Source: Oscillospiraceae bacterium (GTDB taxonomy: Bacteria; Bacillota; Clostridia; Oscillospirales; Ruminococcaceae). From it: a DNA stretch of 64,000 bases. The stretch lies in the NCBI GenBank assembly GCA_024404875.1, contig JAKSPK010000007.1, positions 1 through 64,000 of the forward strand. Direction: 5' to 3'. The translations under genes and the position numbers were made by a program. Under the pieces are notes generated by a model that worked only from the letters and a program-made list of their open reading frames with translations, searched no databases and was not told the origin of the DNA. Position 1 is the first letter of the stretch. Each line of letters starts with the position of its first letter. Shown here piece by piece: positions 50,784 to 60,351 of the stretch.

Positions 50784-51665
50784 TCAGCGGAGTATAAACA
50801 GCATAAATTCCGCCGCAAACCCGATCACAAATTCAATGATGAGGATCAGGATTACATTAACGAGACTGGTGCCGCCGGCATATTGCAGCTTACCGGTCAA
50901 TGCAGCGTCCGGGCCGGACTGCTTTTTGATCTGCCGGATATTCCGCAGTGCAAAGCGGTAATACAGATAATTGCCGAGCAGACAGCAGAGCAGCGAGACA
51001 CCGAAATACAGCATTGTCGAGATCCGGTAGACAGAATTGAATGCAGTCGTGGTGATATCCGCCCACGGAATCGTTATGTCCATCAGCTGATTCATGCCCA
51101 CGATGAGCGACGGGATGCTCAGCAGTGAACGGAGCAGAACGGCCGCGATCGCCGCGCCCCACATCTTTCGGCTGGCGAAGTAGAAATGCGGACAGATCAG
51201 ACCAAGCAGATTGAATGTGAGCTTTTTGCCGGTGCGTGTCATCATACGGAAAAGCGGCAGATAATAGAACTGATTCGAGCGGATAAAGGCCGCGGCTTCG
51301 CCGACTGTCACGCCGTTCATCTGCTCCTCCGGATCCAGCCCGAGGCAGGGATCATTCGGATTCAGTCGAATGCCGTCATACAGCTCCGCATTGATCATCT
51401 GCGGAGTTTCGCCGCGTTCGCGTTCAGCTGCAAGCGCCTCATCCTCCTCAAGCCTCGCCTGATGCTTTGCAGCGCGTTCCTCCTCTCGCTGAAGCTCCGT
51501 CCAGCTTTTGCCGCTCTCATGCAGTGCTGTGTTGACGCATTGTCCAGCCTGCTTCCAGCAGGCACGGTGATAGGGCGTGCCGCAGTCCGGGCAGGATACC
51601 ACATCGTCCTCCGGCTTGAACGGCTCGCCGCAGACAATACACGGCTGATTCTCATAGACAGGCAT
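50784..51665 (-). CDS. RING/zinc-finger membrane protein of unknown function (Prok-RING plus DUF2628-like)
   Basis: 293 residues. GGAGGCTGCGCG precedes the start at 51665. The N-terminus (about 6-40) has a Cys/His-rich RING-like finger: CIVCGEPF, CPDCGTPYHRACW, then QCVN. A charged Glu/Arg segment follows (about 55-85). Four membrane helices occupy about 150-290 (around ICPHFYFASRKMWGAAIAAV, then TMLYFGVSLLCCLLGNYLYY, and the C-terminal ILIIEFVIGFAAEFMLFIL). The membrane part resembles DUF2628 proteins. Similar proteins occur in Clostridia, with no known function. Own minus-strand promoter at 51709-51737. Confidence 0.82.
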   Translation of the reverse strand: MPVYENQPCIVCGEPFKPEDDVVSCPDCGTPYHRACWKQAGQCVNTALHESGKSWTELQREEERAAKHQARLEEDEALAAERERGETPQMINAELYDGIRLNPNDPCLGLDPEEQMNGVTVGEAAAFIRSNQFYYLPLFRMMTRTGKKLTFNLLGLICPHFYFASRKMWGAAIAAVLLRSLLSIPSLIVGMNQLMDITIPWADITTTAFNSVYRISTMLYFGVSLLCCLLGNYLYYRFALRNIRQIKKQSGPDAALTGKLQYAGGTSLVNVILILIIEFVIGFAAEFMLFILR

Positions 51666-51708
51666 CGCGCAGCCTCCTTTCTTCTGACCTCATTATGATT
51701 TCCTCTAT

Positions 51709-51737
51709 ATTGTACCACATTCGGCGCAGTTTTACAA
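51709..51737 (-). promoter_or_regulatory. Promoter of the RING-like gene
   Basis: On the minus strand, TTGTAA, 17-base spacer, TACAAT. Confidence 0.65.
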
Positions 51738-51838
51738 GTACAGAGACTGTTTTTTCATGCATTCTTCACCATTTCGGCAGAAAAAACCATTTCCCTTTAG
51801 ACAGACGGTACGACTATCATAATTTTTTGAAAAAAGAC

Positions 51839-51867
51839 TTGCATTTTTCCGGAAAATATGGTATACT
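51839..51867 (+). promoter_or_regulatory. Promoter of the secG operon
   Basis: TTGCAT, 17-base spacer, TATACT. The leader is about 75 bases long. Confidence 0.82.
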
Positions 51868-51941
51868 GAAGACAATCGCATTCCAGCGCATCGTGCCGGA
51901 ATTATCAATGTGATACCAGATAGAAAGGAATACCGAAAACC

Positions 51942-52202
51942 ATGAGCATCATCGAAATTGTCGGCGGCATCATTCTGCTGATTACCGCTCTGCTGATTAT
52001 CGTTCTCTGCCTGATGCAGGATTCCAAGCAGGATCAGAATATGACCTCTGCGATCACCGGCGGCTCCTATGATTCCGCATTCAGCAAAAACGAGGGCAAC
52101 ACGAAGGAAGCGATCATGAAGAAATGGACGAAGTGGCTGACCATTATCTTCTTTATCGTGACGCTGGTCGTGATCATCGTCCCGGTCTATATCGGCGAAT
52201 AA
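51942..52202 (+). CDS. secG: Preprotein translocase subunit SecG
   Basis: 86 residues, two membrane helices (about 5-24 and 64-84) around a short, polar cytoplasmic loop with the family-typical LCLMQDSKQDQNMTSAITGG. GAAAGGAA precedes ATG 51942. It helps the SecYEG channel. Directly followed by a terminator and then rnr, the usual Firmicute order. Confidence 0.93.
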   Translation: MSIIEIVGGIILLITALLIIVLCLMQDSKQDQNMTSAITGGSYDSAFSKNEGNTKEAIMKKWTKWLTIIFFIVTLVVIIVPVYIGE

Positions 52203-52218
52203 TTCCAGAACACATGGT

Positions 52219-52257
52219 CGCCCTGCGCTCCGAAACTGAGTGCAGGGCGTCTTTTTT
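52219..52257 (+). terminator. Terminator after secG
   Basis: CGCCCTGC pairs with GCAGGGCG, followed by TCTTTTTT. Some read-through into rnr is likely since no clear promoter lies in the next 50 bases. Confidence 0.85.
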
Positions 52258-52307
52258 CAGATTTTTATGACAGCAGATCAATAGATCGCAGCGGAAAGGA
52301 GCATAAT

Positions 52308-54557
52308 ATGGCAGGACGCAGGCATCCACACCGCCCGAAAGCGCGCAGCGGCATGAAGCCGGCAGGTCGCCGCAGCGCTGCACAGCCGAAGGCAAAAAAG
52401 GAATATGAAGCCAAGGCTGAAGTCAGAGTCAGCGATGAGCAGCGCGAACATTTCGCGAACCGCATCACGACCTTTCTGCGCAAGACAAACGGCAAGCCTG
52501 TCTCCCGTGCTGATCTTGCGTCGAAATGCCGCGGCAAAGGAAACGCCGCATATTTACAGGCATTGAAATCGCTGATCGAATCCGGTACGGTCGCCGAGCG
52601 CCGCAGCGGATATGTTTATGCAGAATCCGCAGGGATGCTCCGTGCGGTGATCTCGCGCATCAGCCGTACATTCGGCTTTGCAAAGCCGGAAGCAGGCGGT
52701 GCGGAGATCTTCATTGCAGGGCGTGATCTCAGAGGCGCTTGTCCGGGCGATCTTGTTCTGCTGCTGCCGACCGGCGGGCGGGACGGTCAGCCCGAAGCAG
52801 CCGTGCAGACGGTCATCATGCCCGCAGCGGTCAAAACCGCCGGCATGCTGATCGAGGAGGAGGACGGGCTGCGTTTCCTCTCCGATACGCTTTGCCGACA
52901 GCCGCTTGTGATCGAAAATGCGGCAGACTGGGAAGGCCATGTCGGTGACAAGGTGATTGCAGCCATCGCGCATCGCGGTACGCGGCATTCGGAGCATACT
53001 GTCCGCATTGAGCTGTCGCTTGGCAGCGCGGAAACCGCCAGAGCCTGTGCAGAAGCGCTGGTGACGGTCAGCGGTGTCCCGCGGGAATTCCCCGCCGATG
53101 TGCTGGCAGAGGCGGAAAAGCTTGAACAGGCGGGAATTCCGGAATATGAGATCCGGAATCGTCTTGATCTGCGGGAACCGGAGGATATCATTTTCACGAT
53201 TGACGGCCGGGATGCCAAGGATCTTGACGATGCGGTTTCCGTTGCACGGACCGAAAAAGGCTATCGTCTCGGCGTGCATATCGCCGATGTATCGCATTAT
53301 GTTAGGCCGGATACCGCGCTGGATGAAGAAGCGATCCGCCGCGGCACGAGTATCTATTATGCCGATCAGGTGATCCCGATGCTTCCGAAGGAACTGAGCA
53401 ACGGCATCTGCTCGCTGCATCCGGATGTGGACAGACTGGCATTTTCGGCACTGATGGAACTGGACAGCGATGGTGAAATCCTGTCGTATCGTTTTGAAAA
53501 GACGGTGATCCGTTCGGCGGTCAAGGGCGTATACTGCGAGGTTAATGCGCTGCTTGCGGGTACGGCAACACCGGAGATCGAAGAAAAATACGCGGCGGTA
53601 AAGGAATCGCTGCTGCTGCTGAATACGCTGCGGGAGAAGCGTCTCGCGATGCGTACAAAGCGGGGCGCACCGTCGATTGAGACGGAGGAGAGCGCCTTTG
53701 TCCTTGACGAAAACGGCATCTGTACAGATGTTTTGCCGCGGACGCGGGGTGCGGGCGAGGAGCTGATCGAGGAATGTATGCTGCTGGCGAATGAAGCCGC
53801 GGCAAAGCTCGGAAAATCGAAGAATCTGCCGTTTGTGTACCGTGTTCATGCGGAACCGCCGGAGGAGAAAGTGCTGCGGCTGACCGAAGCGCTGAACCGG
53901 CTCGGCCTGCCGCATCCCGTGCTTGATCACCCGAAGCCAAAGGATTATGCGAAGGTGCTGGCCGGTGCGGAGGATTCGCCGATGAAGCCCGCCGTGCATC
54001 AGATGGTGCTGCGCAGTATGGCGAAGGCGGATTATGAAAACGAGCCGATCGGCCATTTCGGGCTGGCTCTGGAGGATTATGCGCATTTTACCTCGCCGAT
54101 TCGCCGCTATCCTGATCTGGCGATTCACCGGATTCTGAGCGCGTATCTCGCCGGAGAGAAACCAGAGAACGGACGCGAATTTGCGCGGAACGCCGCCGCT
54201 GCCGGCAGTGCGACGGAGCAGCGGGCGGTGCAGCTTGAGCGGGACTGCGATGAACGCTACCGTGCAGAGTGGGCCAGGCAGCATATCGGCGAGGAATTTG
54301 ACGGCGTGATTTCCGGCCTGACGGAATTCGGGATCTATGTCATGCTGCCAAACTCCGCCGAAGGACTGGTGCCGCTGGATGCGCTGCCGCCGGAGGGCTA
54401 TTCGTTTGACGGATATTTCTCGATGCGGGCAGAGGGCAGCGGCAGAATGTTCACGCTTGGAATGCCGATGCGCGTCTGCATCACCCGTGCGGACATCAAC
54501 AGCGGCCATATTGATCTGGCTGCCGCAGAGTTGGCAGCGAACGGAGACTCAAGATGA
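52308..54557 (+). CDS. rnr: Ribonuclease R
   Basis: 749 residues; GCGGAAAGGAG precedes ATG 52308. A basic, disordered N-terminus (about 1-40) precedes a winged-helix part (about 45-95) and cold-shock domains (about 110-255). The RNB catalytic domain (about 270-600) has the metal-binding acidic run IDGRDAKDLDDAVSV and the HIADVSHYV stretch. The FTSPIRRYPDLAIHR motif is present, and the C-terminal S1 domain (about 655-740) closes the protein. It degrades structured RNA 3' to 5'. The usual smpB does not follow; instead the ATGA overlap couples it to the next gene. Confidence 0.96.
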   Translation: MAGRRHPHRPKARSGMKPAGRRSAAQPKAKKEYEAKAEVRVSDEQREHFANRITTFLRKTNGKPVSRADLASKCRGKGNAAYLQALKSLIESGTVAERRSGYVYAESAGMLRAVISRISRTFGFAKPEAGGAEIFIAGRDLRGACPGDLVLLLPTGGRDGQPEAAVQTVIMPAAVKTAGMLIEEEDGLRFLSDTLCRQPLVIENAADWEGHVGDKVIAAIAHRGTRHSEHTVRIELSLGSAETARACAEALVTVSGVPREFPADVLAEAEKLEQAGIPEYEIRNRLDLREPEDIIFTIDGRDAKDLDDAVSVARTEKGYRLGVHIADVSHYVRPDTALDEEAIRRGTSIYYADQVIPMLPKELSNGICSLHPDVDRLAFSALMELDSDGEILSYRFEKTVIRSAVKGVYCEVNALLAGTATPEIEEKYAAVKESLLLLNTLREKRLAMRTKRGAPSIETEESAFVLDENGICTDVLPRTRGAGEELIEECMLLANEAAAKLGKSKNLPFVYRVHAEPPEEKVLRLTEALNRLGLPHPVLDHPKPKDYAKVLAGAEDSPMKPAVHQMVLRSMAKADYENEPIGHFGLALEDYAHFTSPIRRYPDLAIHRILSAYLAGEKPENGREFARNAAAAGSATEQRAVQLERDCDERYRAEWARQHIGEEFDGVISGLTEFGIYVMLPNSAEGLVPLDALPPEGYSFDGYFSMRAEGSGRMFTLGMPMRVCITRADINSGHIDLAAAELAANGDSR

Positions 54558-55036
54558 AAACCTATACCGATGAAGCACTGGCACGGGCTGTGTATCAGAT
54601 CGCAGCTGCGCGGATGCAGGCGGCGGGCTGCGAAATGCCGTGCTCTGCGGAGGCGTTTGCCGTGATCTCGGCAGCAGCGCCGGATGCAGTGGACTATTCC
54701 GCAATGGCGGCACTGTGCAATCCGGATTTTCTGGATGCGGCGTATATTCTGCTGCTGGGGCGGGAGGTTGATGCGCCTGCGAAAGCGGCATGGCAAGCGC
54801 AGTTCGGATTGCCGGAAGCGGTGTTCCGGACGAATGTGCTGACGACGATTCTGCGCTCGGCGGAGTATCAGCGCAATCCCGTTCCGCTGACCGGCTGTCC
54901 GTTGCCGCTGATGCAGGATGACGGCCGGAATCTGCTGATTGCGGCGCAGGCCATGCCGGAGCGGCTTGTCCGGCTTTATCAGAAGATGCCGCGGCCGGTG
55001 CAGAAGCTGGCGAAGAAGCTTGCCGGAAAGGAGTGA
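54554..55036 (+). CDS. DUF4214-like small protein
   Basis: 160 residues; ATG 54554 overlaps the rnr stop by 4 bases. All helical, without signal or membrane segment. The stretch DAAYILLLGREVDAPAKAAW is like the repeated Ca/helix motif of DUF4214 proteins (LLGRxPDxxG), which are often attached to glycosyltransferases or surface proteins. It stands directly before a glycosyltransferase (4 bases apart), supporting a helper role. Family assignment is by that motif only. Confidence 0.65.
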   Translation: MKTYTDEALARAVYQIAAARMQAAGCEMPCSAEAFAVISAAAPDAVDYSAMAALCNPDFLDAAYILLLGREVDAPAKAAWQAQFGLPEAVFRTNVLTTILRSAEYQRNPVPLTGCPLPLMQDDGRNLLIAAQAMPERLVRLYQKMPRPVQKLAKKLAGKE

Positions 55037-55040
55037 GACG

Positions 55041-57443
55041 ATGCCGGAGACACGGGTATACATTGATCTTTCACGGCTTTGCCTCACACCGTTTACGACA
55101 GGTATTCAGCGCGTCGCGAAGGAAATCGTGCTGCGGATGCTGCATGATGAATCACTTTCCGTGACACTGCTCTCAGCGCTTCCCTCGCAGACAGCATGGC
55201 GCATTCTGCCGCAGGATGCATTCGAGGCATATTATACGGAGCATACCGGCTCGCCCTTTGGAGATGCAGTGCCGCAGACACTTATACCGGAGGACATTCC
55301 GTCGGACGCAGTCTTTTTTGATATCGACAGCGCATGGAATATGCCGATGCAGCGCGGCTGGCTGTTCCCGAAGCTGAAGCAGCGCGGCGTGACGGTTGTT
55401 TCACATCTCTATGACCTGATCCCCGTGACGGAGCCGCAGTATTTTCATCAGCAGACGATGCGGCAGTTTTTGTCGTGGATCACGGCGGTGCTGCAATATG
55501 CCGATCACATCATCTGCAATGCCGAGGCGACAAAGGAAGCGCTTCGTACGCTTTGCGATACGCTGGAGATGCAGACGCCGGACTGCACGGTTGTGCCGCT
55601 CGGCGCGGATTTTGCACAGAAAGCCGCCGGCGGCACCCCCGAACCCGGTGAACTGCCGCATCTGCCGCAGTACCGCTATCTGCTGGCGGTCGGAACGATA
55701 GAGCCGCGCAAGAATCACCGGCTGCTGCTGGATGCCGTTCCCGCACTGGCGGAGCGCGGCATCAAGGTTGTATTTGCTGGACGCATTGGCTGGAATATGG
55801 ATGAATTTGCAAAGGAAATGGAGAATCATCCGGAAAACGGGCGGAGCTTTTTCTTTGTGAAAGCACCCTCGGATGCCGCAGTCCGCAGGCTGTATCAGAA
55901 TGCGCTGGCAGTTGCATTCCCGACGAAAAACGAGGGATTCGGTCTGCCGATCGTCGAAGCGTTTCTGCACGGAACGCCGGTTCTGGCATCGGATATTCCG
56001 GTGCTGCGTGAGGTTGGCGGCGATCTGGCAGATTATTTTGACAATACAAGGGTGGATTCGCTGACGGCAGCAGTTGACCGTCTGCTGGCGGACGATACCG
56101 CCTATCAGGCGAAGCGCAGAACAATCGCGGGATACCGTCCGCGGACATGGGATTGTGCCGCACAGGAAATGGCGGCGGCACTCCGGAGCTGCGGCAGCGT
56201 GCAGGGCGATGTTCCGCCGCAGACCGCGGTGACGCAGATTGCCGTGCTGACAGCGCGGAATGACGATCTGCTGCGGACACTGCCGTATCTGGATGCGAAT
56301 ATGCCGTTTATTACGCGGATGCTCGTGGTTTGTCCGGAGCGGAATATTCCTGCGCTGCGCGAGGGATGGCAGGGGCGGATCCAGCCGGAATTCTGTCCGG
56401 AGGAGCAGCTGCTCGGCGGCGGACAGCTTCCTGCAGATCATGCCGTGCGGAATTTTCTTCTGCGCTGCCGGATGATGCAGAAGGCACCGCTTGACGATGT
56501 GTTCATCATGACCGATGATGATTACCGGCCGGTCGTGCCGGTGCAGCCGGCGCTTTTTCTGAAGGGCGGCAGATATCAGGGGTATTACTGTTATGATCTT
56601 CGCCGTTGGAAGGGTACGCAGGGGAATTACAGTGATTACGACCGGAGCATGTTCCGGACGCGGGATTTCCTCACGGAAAACGGGCTGCCGGCATTGCAGT
56701 ATTCCTCACACCAGCCGCAGATCATTGATCGGCGGATCTATCTTGAAATGTTGGATGCATTCCCCGGCATTGAGACGCAGGGGCTTGACGAATGGAGCAG
56801 CTATTTCAATTTCGGTATAGCGCGGCATCCGCGGATGTTTTCAGCGGCGCGTTACTGCACGCTGACATTCCCCGGTGCGGTGACGGACTGGGAGATCATG
56901 TATCCGCCGCAGGAATTGATCTTCGAGAATTTCTATGCGGATTCCTATGCGGCAGGCGGTGTCTTTGCGGGGCTGCCGTCTGATTACAGCGCGGAGACTG
57001 CAGTCAGCGTGAATGCGGAGAAGATCCGCCGCTGGAGTGCAGAGATGCAAAAGCAGACCGCCCAGAAAGCTGTCACGGACACCTACCGCACGATGTTCCG
57101 CGACCGCTATGCATGCCTGCCGGAATTTCAGCTGCATATGCAGGAGGGCAGGCCTGTTCTGCGGATACCGCCGCTGCTTTATGTGCCGGCGGGGGGCGTG
57201 ATCCGCGTGCCGCTGCTGACGGATGATGCAGTGCGCGAAAGCGGACTGCCGGTGATTTACGGCATGGATGACAGCAGCGGACAGACGATCCTGCCGGAAA
57301 CGGAGCTGCATCTGAACGATGCAGTATCCGGCATCGGACCGGAGCTGATTCTTGCGCTGCCGGTTCACGGCTTCCGCGGGATCCTGCATATCCGCTTCGG
57401 AGAAGCCGCCGCGAACTGTGCTGTCTCCTGTATCGAGCTATGA
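55041..57443 (+). CDS. GT4-type glycosyltransferase fused to a Stealth-like second domain
   Basis: 800 residues; GAAAGGAG precedes ATG 55041 (a longer frame from 54939 overlaps the previous gene). Residues ~1-390 are a GT-B, GT4-family transferase: GIQRVAKEI, LLAVGTIEPRKNHRLLLDA and the donor site PTKNEGFGLPIVEAFLHGTP. From ~400 a second domain begins. It has an aspartate-rich site VFIMTDDDYRP, then SSHQPQIIDRRIYLEMLDAF and LDEWSSYFNFG, which resembles the order of conserved blocks in Stealth sugar-phosphate transferases, though distantly. The last ~120 residues are beta-rich. It likely builds a surface polysaccharide or glycoprotein glycan. Confidence 0.85.
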   Translation: MPETRVYIDLSRLCLTPFTTGIQRVAKEIVLRMLHDESLSVTLLSALPSQTAWRILPQDAFEAYYTEHTGSPFGDAVPQTLIPEDIPSDAVFFDIDSAWNMPMQRGWLFPKLKQRGVTVVSHLYDLIPVTEPQYFHQQTMRQFLSWITAVLQYADHIICNAEATKEALRTLCDTLEMQTPDCTVVPLGADFAQKAAGGTPEPGELPHLPQYRYLLAVGTIEPRKNHRLLLDAVPALAERGIKVVFAGRIGWNMDEFAKEMENHPENGRSFFFVKAPSDAAVRRLYQNALAVAFPTKNEGFGLPIVEAFLHGTPVLASDIPVLREVGGDLADYFDNTRVDSLTAAVDRLLADDTAYQAKRRTIAGYRPRTWDCAAQEMAAALRSCGSVQGDVPPQTAVTQIAVLTARNDDLLRTLPYLDANMPFITRMLVVCPERNIPALREGWQGRIQPEFCPEEQLLGGGQLPADHAVRNFLLRCRMMQKAPLDDVFIMTDDDYRPVVPVQPALFLKGGRYQGYYCYDLRRWKGTQGNYSDYDRSMFRTRDFLTENGLPALQYSSHQPQIIDRRIYLEMLDAFPGIETQGLDEWSSYFNFGIARHPRMFSAARYCTLTFPGAVTDWEIMYPPQELIFENFYADSYAAGGVFAGLPSDYSAETAVSVNAEKIRRWSAEMQKQTAQKAVTDTYRTMFRDRYACLPEFQLHMQEGRPVLRIPPLLYVPAGGVIRVPLLTDDAVRESGLPVIYGMDDSSGQTILPETELHLNDAVSGIGPELILALPVHGFRGILHIRFGEAAANCAVSCIEL

Positions 57444-58306
57444 GTATCATGGAAATTACGGTTTGCTGCGGCGGAGAGATGCCGCTCGGTGTGTATCTGC
57501 GGGAGTTTGCAGGAATCTCCGCGCAGACAGTCAAGCGGCTCAAGGCCGTGCCGGACGGCATGACACGCGGCGGCGAGCATATCCGGACAGTTGATCCGGT
57601 GCGGGACGGCGACTGCATCCGGCTGCATCTGCCGGAGCACAGCAGCCAGACACCGAATCCGGCGCTGACCGTTCCGGTGATCTATGAGACTGCGCAGCTG
57701 CTTGCGGTCAATAAGCCTGCCGGAATGCCTGCGCATCCCTCAATGCTGCATCGAGACGACACTTTGGCGAACTGGTTTGCCGCATACTGTCCGGAAAGCG
57801 GCTTTCACCTGATGAACCGGCTGGATAGAAATACCTCCGGACTTTGCATGATTGCGAAGACCGTTTATGCTGCGCATCGTGTCCGTGATCTGCAAAAGCG
57901 ATACTACGCGCTGGTGCCGGCGGGACTGCACGGCAGCGGGACGGTCGATGCGCCGATCGCAAGAGAGCAGGAATCCGTCATTACGCGCTGTGTGAGGGCG
58001 GACGGCCGGCGCGCCGTGACGCATTACCGCGTATTGCAGGAGCTGCCGCAGGCTGCGCTGCTGGAGTTGAAGCTTGAAACAGGCCGGACGCATCAAATCC
58101 GTGTGCACATGGCATATCTCGGCTTTCCGCTGCTCGGTGATGCGCTTTACGGAGGCGACTGCTCGCGAATGCAGGAACACGCACTGCACTGCGGATACAT
58201 GACTTTCACAGATCCGGAGACAGAGGAGCCTGTCACGCTGACGGCACCGCTCCGGGCGGAAATGCAGCGTATATTAAAGGAGGACGGACAAAAAAGTGAC
58301 ATTTGA
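57440..58306 (+). CDS. RluA-family pseudouridine synthase
   Basis: 288 residues; ATG 57440 overlaps the previous stop by 4 bases. An S4-like N-terminus is followed by the catalytic core: VNKPAGMPAHPS, the catalytic Asp in NRLDRNTSGL (usually HRLD in the family, here Asn first), and GRTHQIRVHMAYLGFPLLGD. It isomerises uridine to pseudouridine in rRNA or tRNA; the target site cannot be told. The end overlaps the next gene by 11 bases. Confidence 0.9.
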   Translation: MSIMEITVCCGGEMPLGVYLREFAGISAQTVKRLKAVPDGMTRGGEHIRTVDPVRDGDCIRLHLPEHSSQTPNPALTVPVIYETAQLLAVNKPAGMPAHPSMLHRDDTLANWFAAYCPESGFHLMNRLDRNTSGLCMIAKTVYAAHRVRDLQKRYYALVPAGLHGSGTVDAPIAREQESVITRCVRADGRRAVTHYRVLQELPQAALLELKLETGRTHQIRVHMAYLGFPLLGDALYGGDCSRMQEHALHCGYMTFTDPETEEPVTLTAPLRAEMQRILKEDGQKSDI

Positions 58307-59231
58307 TTTTTCACTTCGAAAGACAGAACCAATCTTTGAACGAATTCGGCACATCGAAGGAAAGCGCGTGACCAAAAGCCTGATTCTGCTGGTTCTGACC
58401 GCAGTCGGGTTTTATCTTATTGACGGCATTGCGACAGTGATGGGAGCGGTTGTGGCAGCATCCGGTTCGGCACTCGCCGGACATCCGGTCAGGGAGGGCT
58501 CTGATGAAGCAATGGCGCTTACGCTGCTGCTGACATCCATCTGTGTTGTTCTGACGGCGGCGTTCACCTGCCTGATCGAACGGCGGCCGCTGCGGACGTG
58601 CATGATCGAAAAGCGGAAGCTTGTTCCGGATTATCTGAGCGGCATGCTGATCGGCTTTGCAATGTTCTCCGGCGCGGTGCTGATCGCATGGTTTGGCGGC
58701 GGTCTGAACCGGATCGCGGCGCCGCCCTCTCTTTCGCCGGTGACGTATTCGCTGCTCTGCGTCGGCTGGCTGATTCAGGGCTTTTCTGAGGAATTCATGT
58801 TCCGCGGCTGGATCATGACCTCTGCCGGAACATTTCACAAGCCGTGGACGGCCGTGCTGCTCAGCTCGGTGCTGTTTGCTGCGGCGCATCTCGGCAATGA
58901 CGGTATCAGCATCATGGCGCTTGTCAATCTGACGCTGTACGGTGCTGCAGCGGCGTTGCTGATCCTGCGGAAGCGGAGCATCTGGTGTTCAGGAGCGCTC
59001 CACAGTGTCTGGAACTGGGCGCAGGGCAATTTCTATGGCCTTTCCGTCAGCGGTATGGAAACCTCGCCGAATACAGTGCTGCATTTTGAGCAGACCGCCG
59101 GAAAAGACTGGCTCAACGGCGGTGCTTTCGGACTGGAAGGCGGCGCGGCAGTCACGATTGTTCTGGTTATCTGCATTCTGATCTTTCTGATGATGCCGCA
59201 GCGCGAATCCTTTGCGCCGGATCGCGTATAA
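58296..59231 (+). CDS. CPBP-family intramembrane metalloprotease
   Basis: 311 residues. A GTG start at 58296 has AAAGGAGG at 58276-58283, inside the rluA gene. About eight membrane helices. The CPBP/Abi active site is present: GFSEEFMFRGW (Glu-Glu and Arg), then FAAAHLG and a later ALHSVWNWAQGN that gives the His and Asn-Trp motif. Family members include eukaryotic Rce1 and bacterial bacteriocin-immunity proteins. Substrate unknown. Probably in one operon with rnr through the SulP gene. Confidence 0.9.
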   Translation: MTFDFSLRKTEPIFERIRHIEGKRVTKSLILLVLTAVGFYLIDGIATVMGAVVAASGSALAGHPVREGSDEAMALTLLLTSICVVLTAAFTCLIERRPLRTCMIEKRKLVPDYLSGMLIGFAMFSGAVLIAWFGGGLNRIAAPPSLSPVTYSLLCVGWLIQGFSEEFMFRGWIMTSAGTFHKPWTAVLLSSVLFAAAHLGNDGISIMALVNLTLYGAAAALLILRKRSIWCSGALHSVWNWAQGNFYGLSVSGMETSPNTVLHFEQTAGKDWLNGGAFGLEGGAAVTIVLVICILIFLMMPQRESFAPDRV

Positions 59232-59248
59232 ATTGAGGAGGGATATGC

Positions 59249-60322
59249 TTGTCCGAACTAATTGAAAAAATGCAGTCAGTGCATGATCTGACGGATACCG
59301 AGCTGCTGGAATTTCTCGTCAGCCCGCAGCCGGAGGATCTGCTCTTTGCCGCAGCGGATACCGAGCGCCGCAGACAGTACGGCGATGCTGTCTATCTGCG
59401 CGGCCTGATTGAATTCACAAATTACTGCAAGAATAACTGCTATTACTGCGGTATCCGTGCCGGCAACCTCCATGCAGAGCGCTACCGCCTGACCGATGAA
59501 GAGATCCTTGCCTGCTGCAAGGAGGGCTATTCGCTCGGCTACCGGACATTTGTTTTGCAGGGCGGCGAGGATCCGTATTACACGGATGACCGGATCTGTG
59601 CGCTGGTCTCCGCGATCGCGGCGCAGCATCCGGACTGCCGCATTACGCTCTCAATCGGTGAAAAAAAACGCGAGAGCTATCAGCGGTATTATGAAGCCGG
59701 TGCCCGGCGCTATCTGCTCCGGCATGAAACTGCGGATCCGGTACATTACCGAAAGCTGCATCCGGAATCCATGTCGCTTGAAAACCGGGAGCGCTGTCTC
59801 TTTGATCTCCGCGAGATCGGCTATCAGATCGGCAGCGGATTCATGATCGGCTCACCGTATCAGACGCCTGAATGCATCGTGCAGGACATCCGTTTTCTGC
59901 AGCGTCTGCAGCCGGATATGATTGGTGTCGGGCCGTATATCACGCACAGGGAAACACCCTTTGCGGAGATGCCCTCCGGCGATCTGCAGTTCAGTCTGAA
60001 AATCATTGCGATGCTGCGGCTGCTGTTCCCGAAGGCGCTGATCCCCGCGACAACGGCATTCGGCTCGCTGCATCCGCAGGGACGCGAACGGGCGCTGCGG
60101 GCAGGTGCGAATGTCATGATGCCGAATCTCTCGCCGACCGAAGTGCGGAAGCTCTATGATCTCTATGAGAACAAGATCTGCACGGGCGAGGCAGCGGCAC
60201 AGTGCAGCGGATGTCTTGCGCAGCGCATCAAATCGGCAGGATACCGCTCTGTCTGCGATGTGGGTGATTCGCTTGCGTACCGTGAAAAAGCAGTACAATC
60301 CGGCGCTGACCGGAACGAATAA
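59249..60322 (+). CDS. hydE: [FeFe]-hydrogenase maturase HydE
   Basis: 357 residues, radical-SAM enzyme. A TTG start at 59249 is set by AGGAGGG 7-13 bases upstream; no in-frame ATG fits. The radical-SAM cluster is CKNNCYYC (Cys60, Cys64, Cys67). A second Cys set CTGEAAAQCSGC puts Cys at 311, 319 and 322, as in HydE proteins that hold an additional cluster. Other family stretches are GLIEFTNYCKN, VLQGGEDPYY and GVGPYITHRETPF. HydE acts with HydF and HydG to make the H-cluster of [FeFe] hydrogenase; those genes are not in the window. A fermentative, hydrogen-producing anaerobe is implied. Confidence 0.94.
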   Translation: MSELIEKMQSVHDLTDTELLEFLVSPQPEDLLFAAADTERRRQYGDAVYLRGLIEFTNYCKNNCYYCGIRAGNLHAERYRLTDEEILACCKEGYSLGYRTFVLQGGEDPYYTDDRICALVSAIAAQHPDCRITLSIGEKKRESYQRYYEAGARRYLLRHETADPVHYRKLHPESMSLENRERCLFDLREIGYQIGSGFMIGSPYQTPECIVQDIRFLQRLQPDMIGVGPYITHRETPFAEMPSGDLQFSLKIIAMLRLLFPKALIPATTAFGSLHPQGRERALRAGANVMMPNLSPTEVRKLYDLYENKICTGEAAAQCSGCLAQRIKSAGYRSVCDVGDSLAYREKAVQSGADRNE

Positions 60323-60351
60323 GATTGTTTATCAGAAGGAAGGAACATTTT

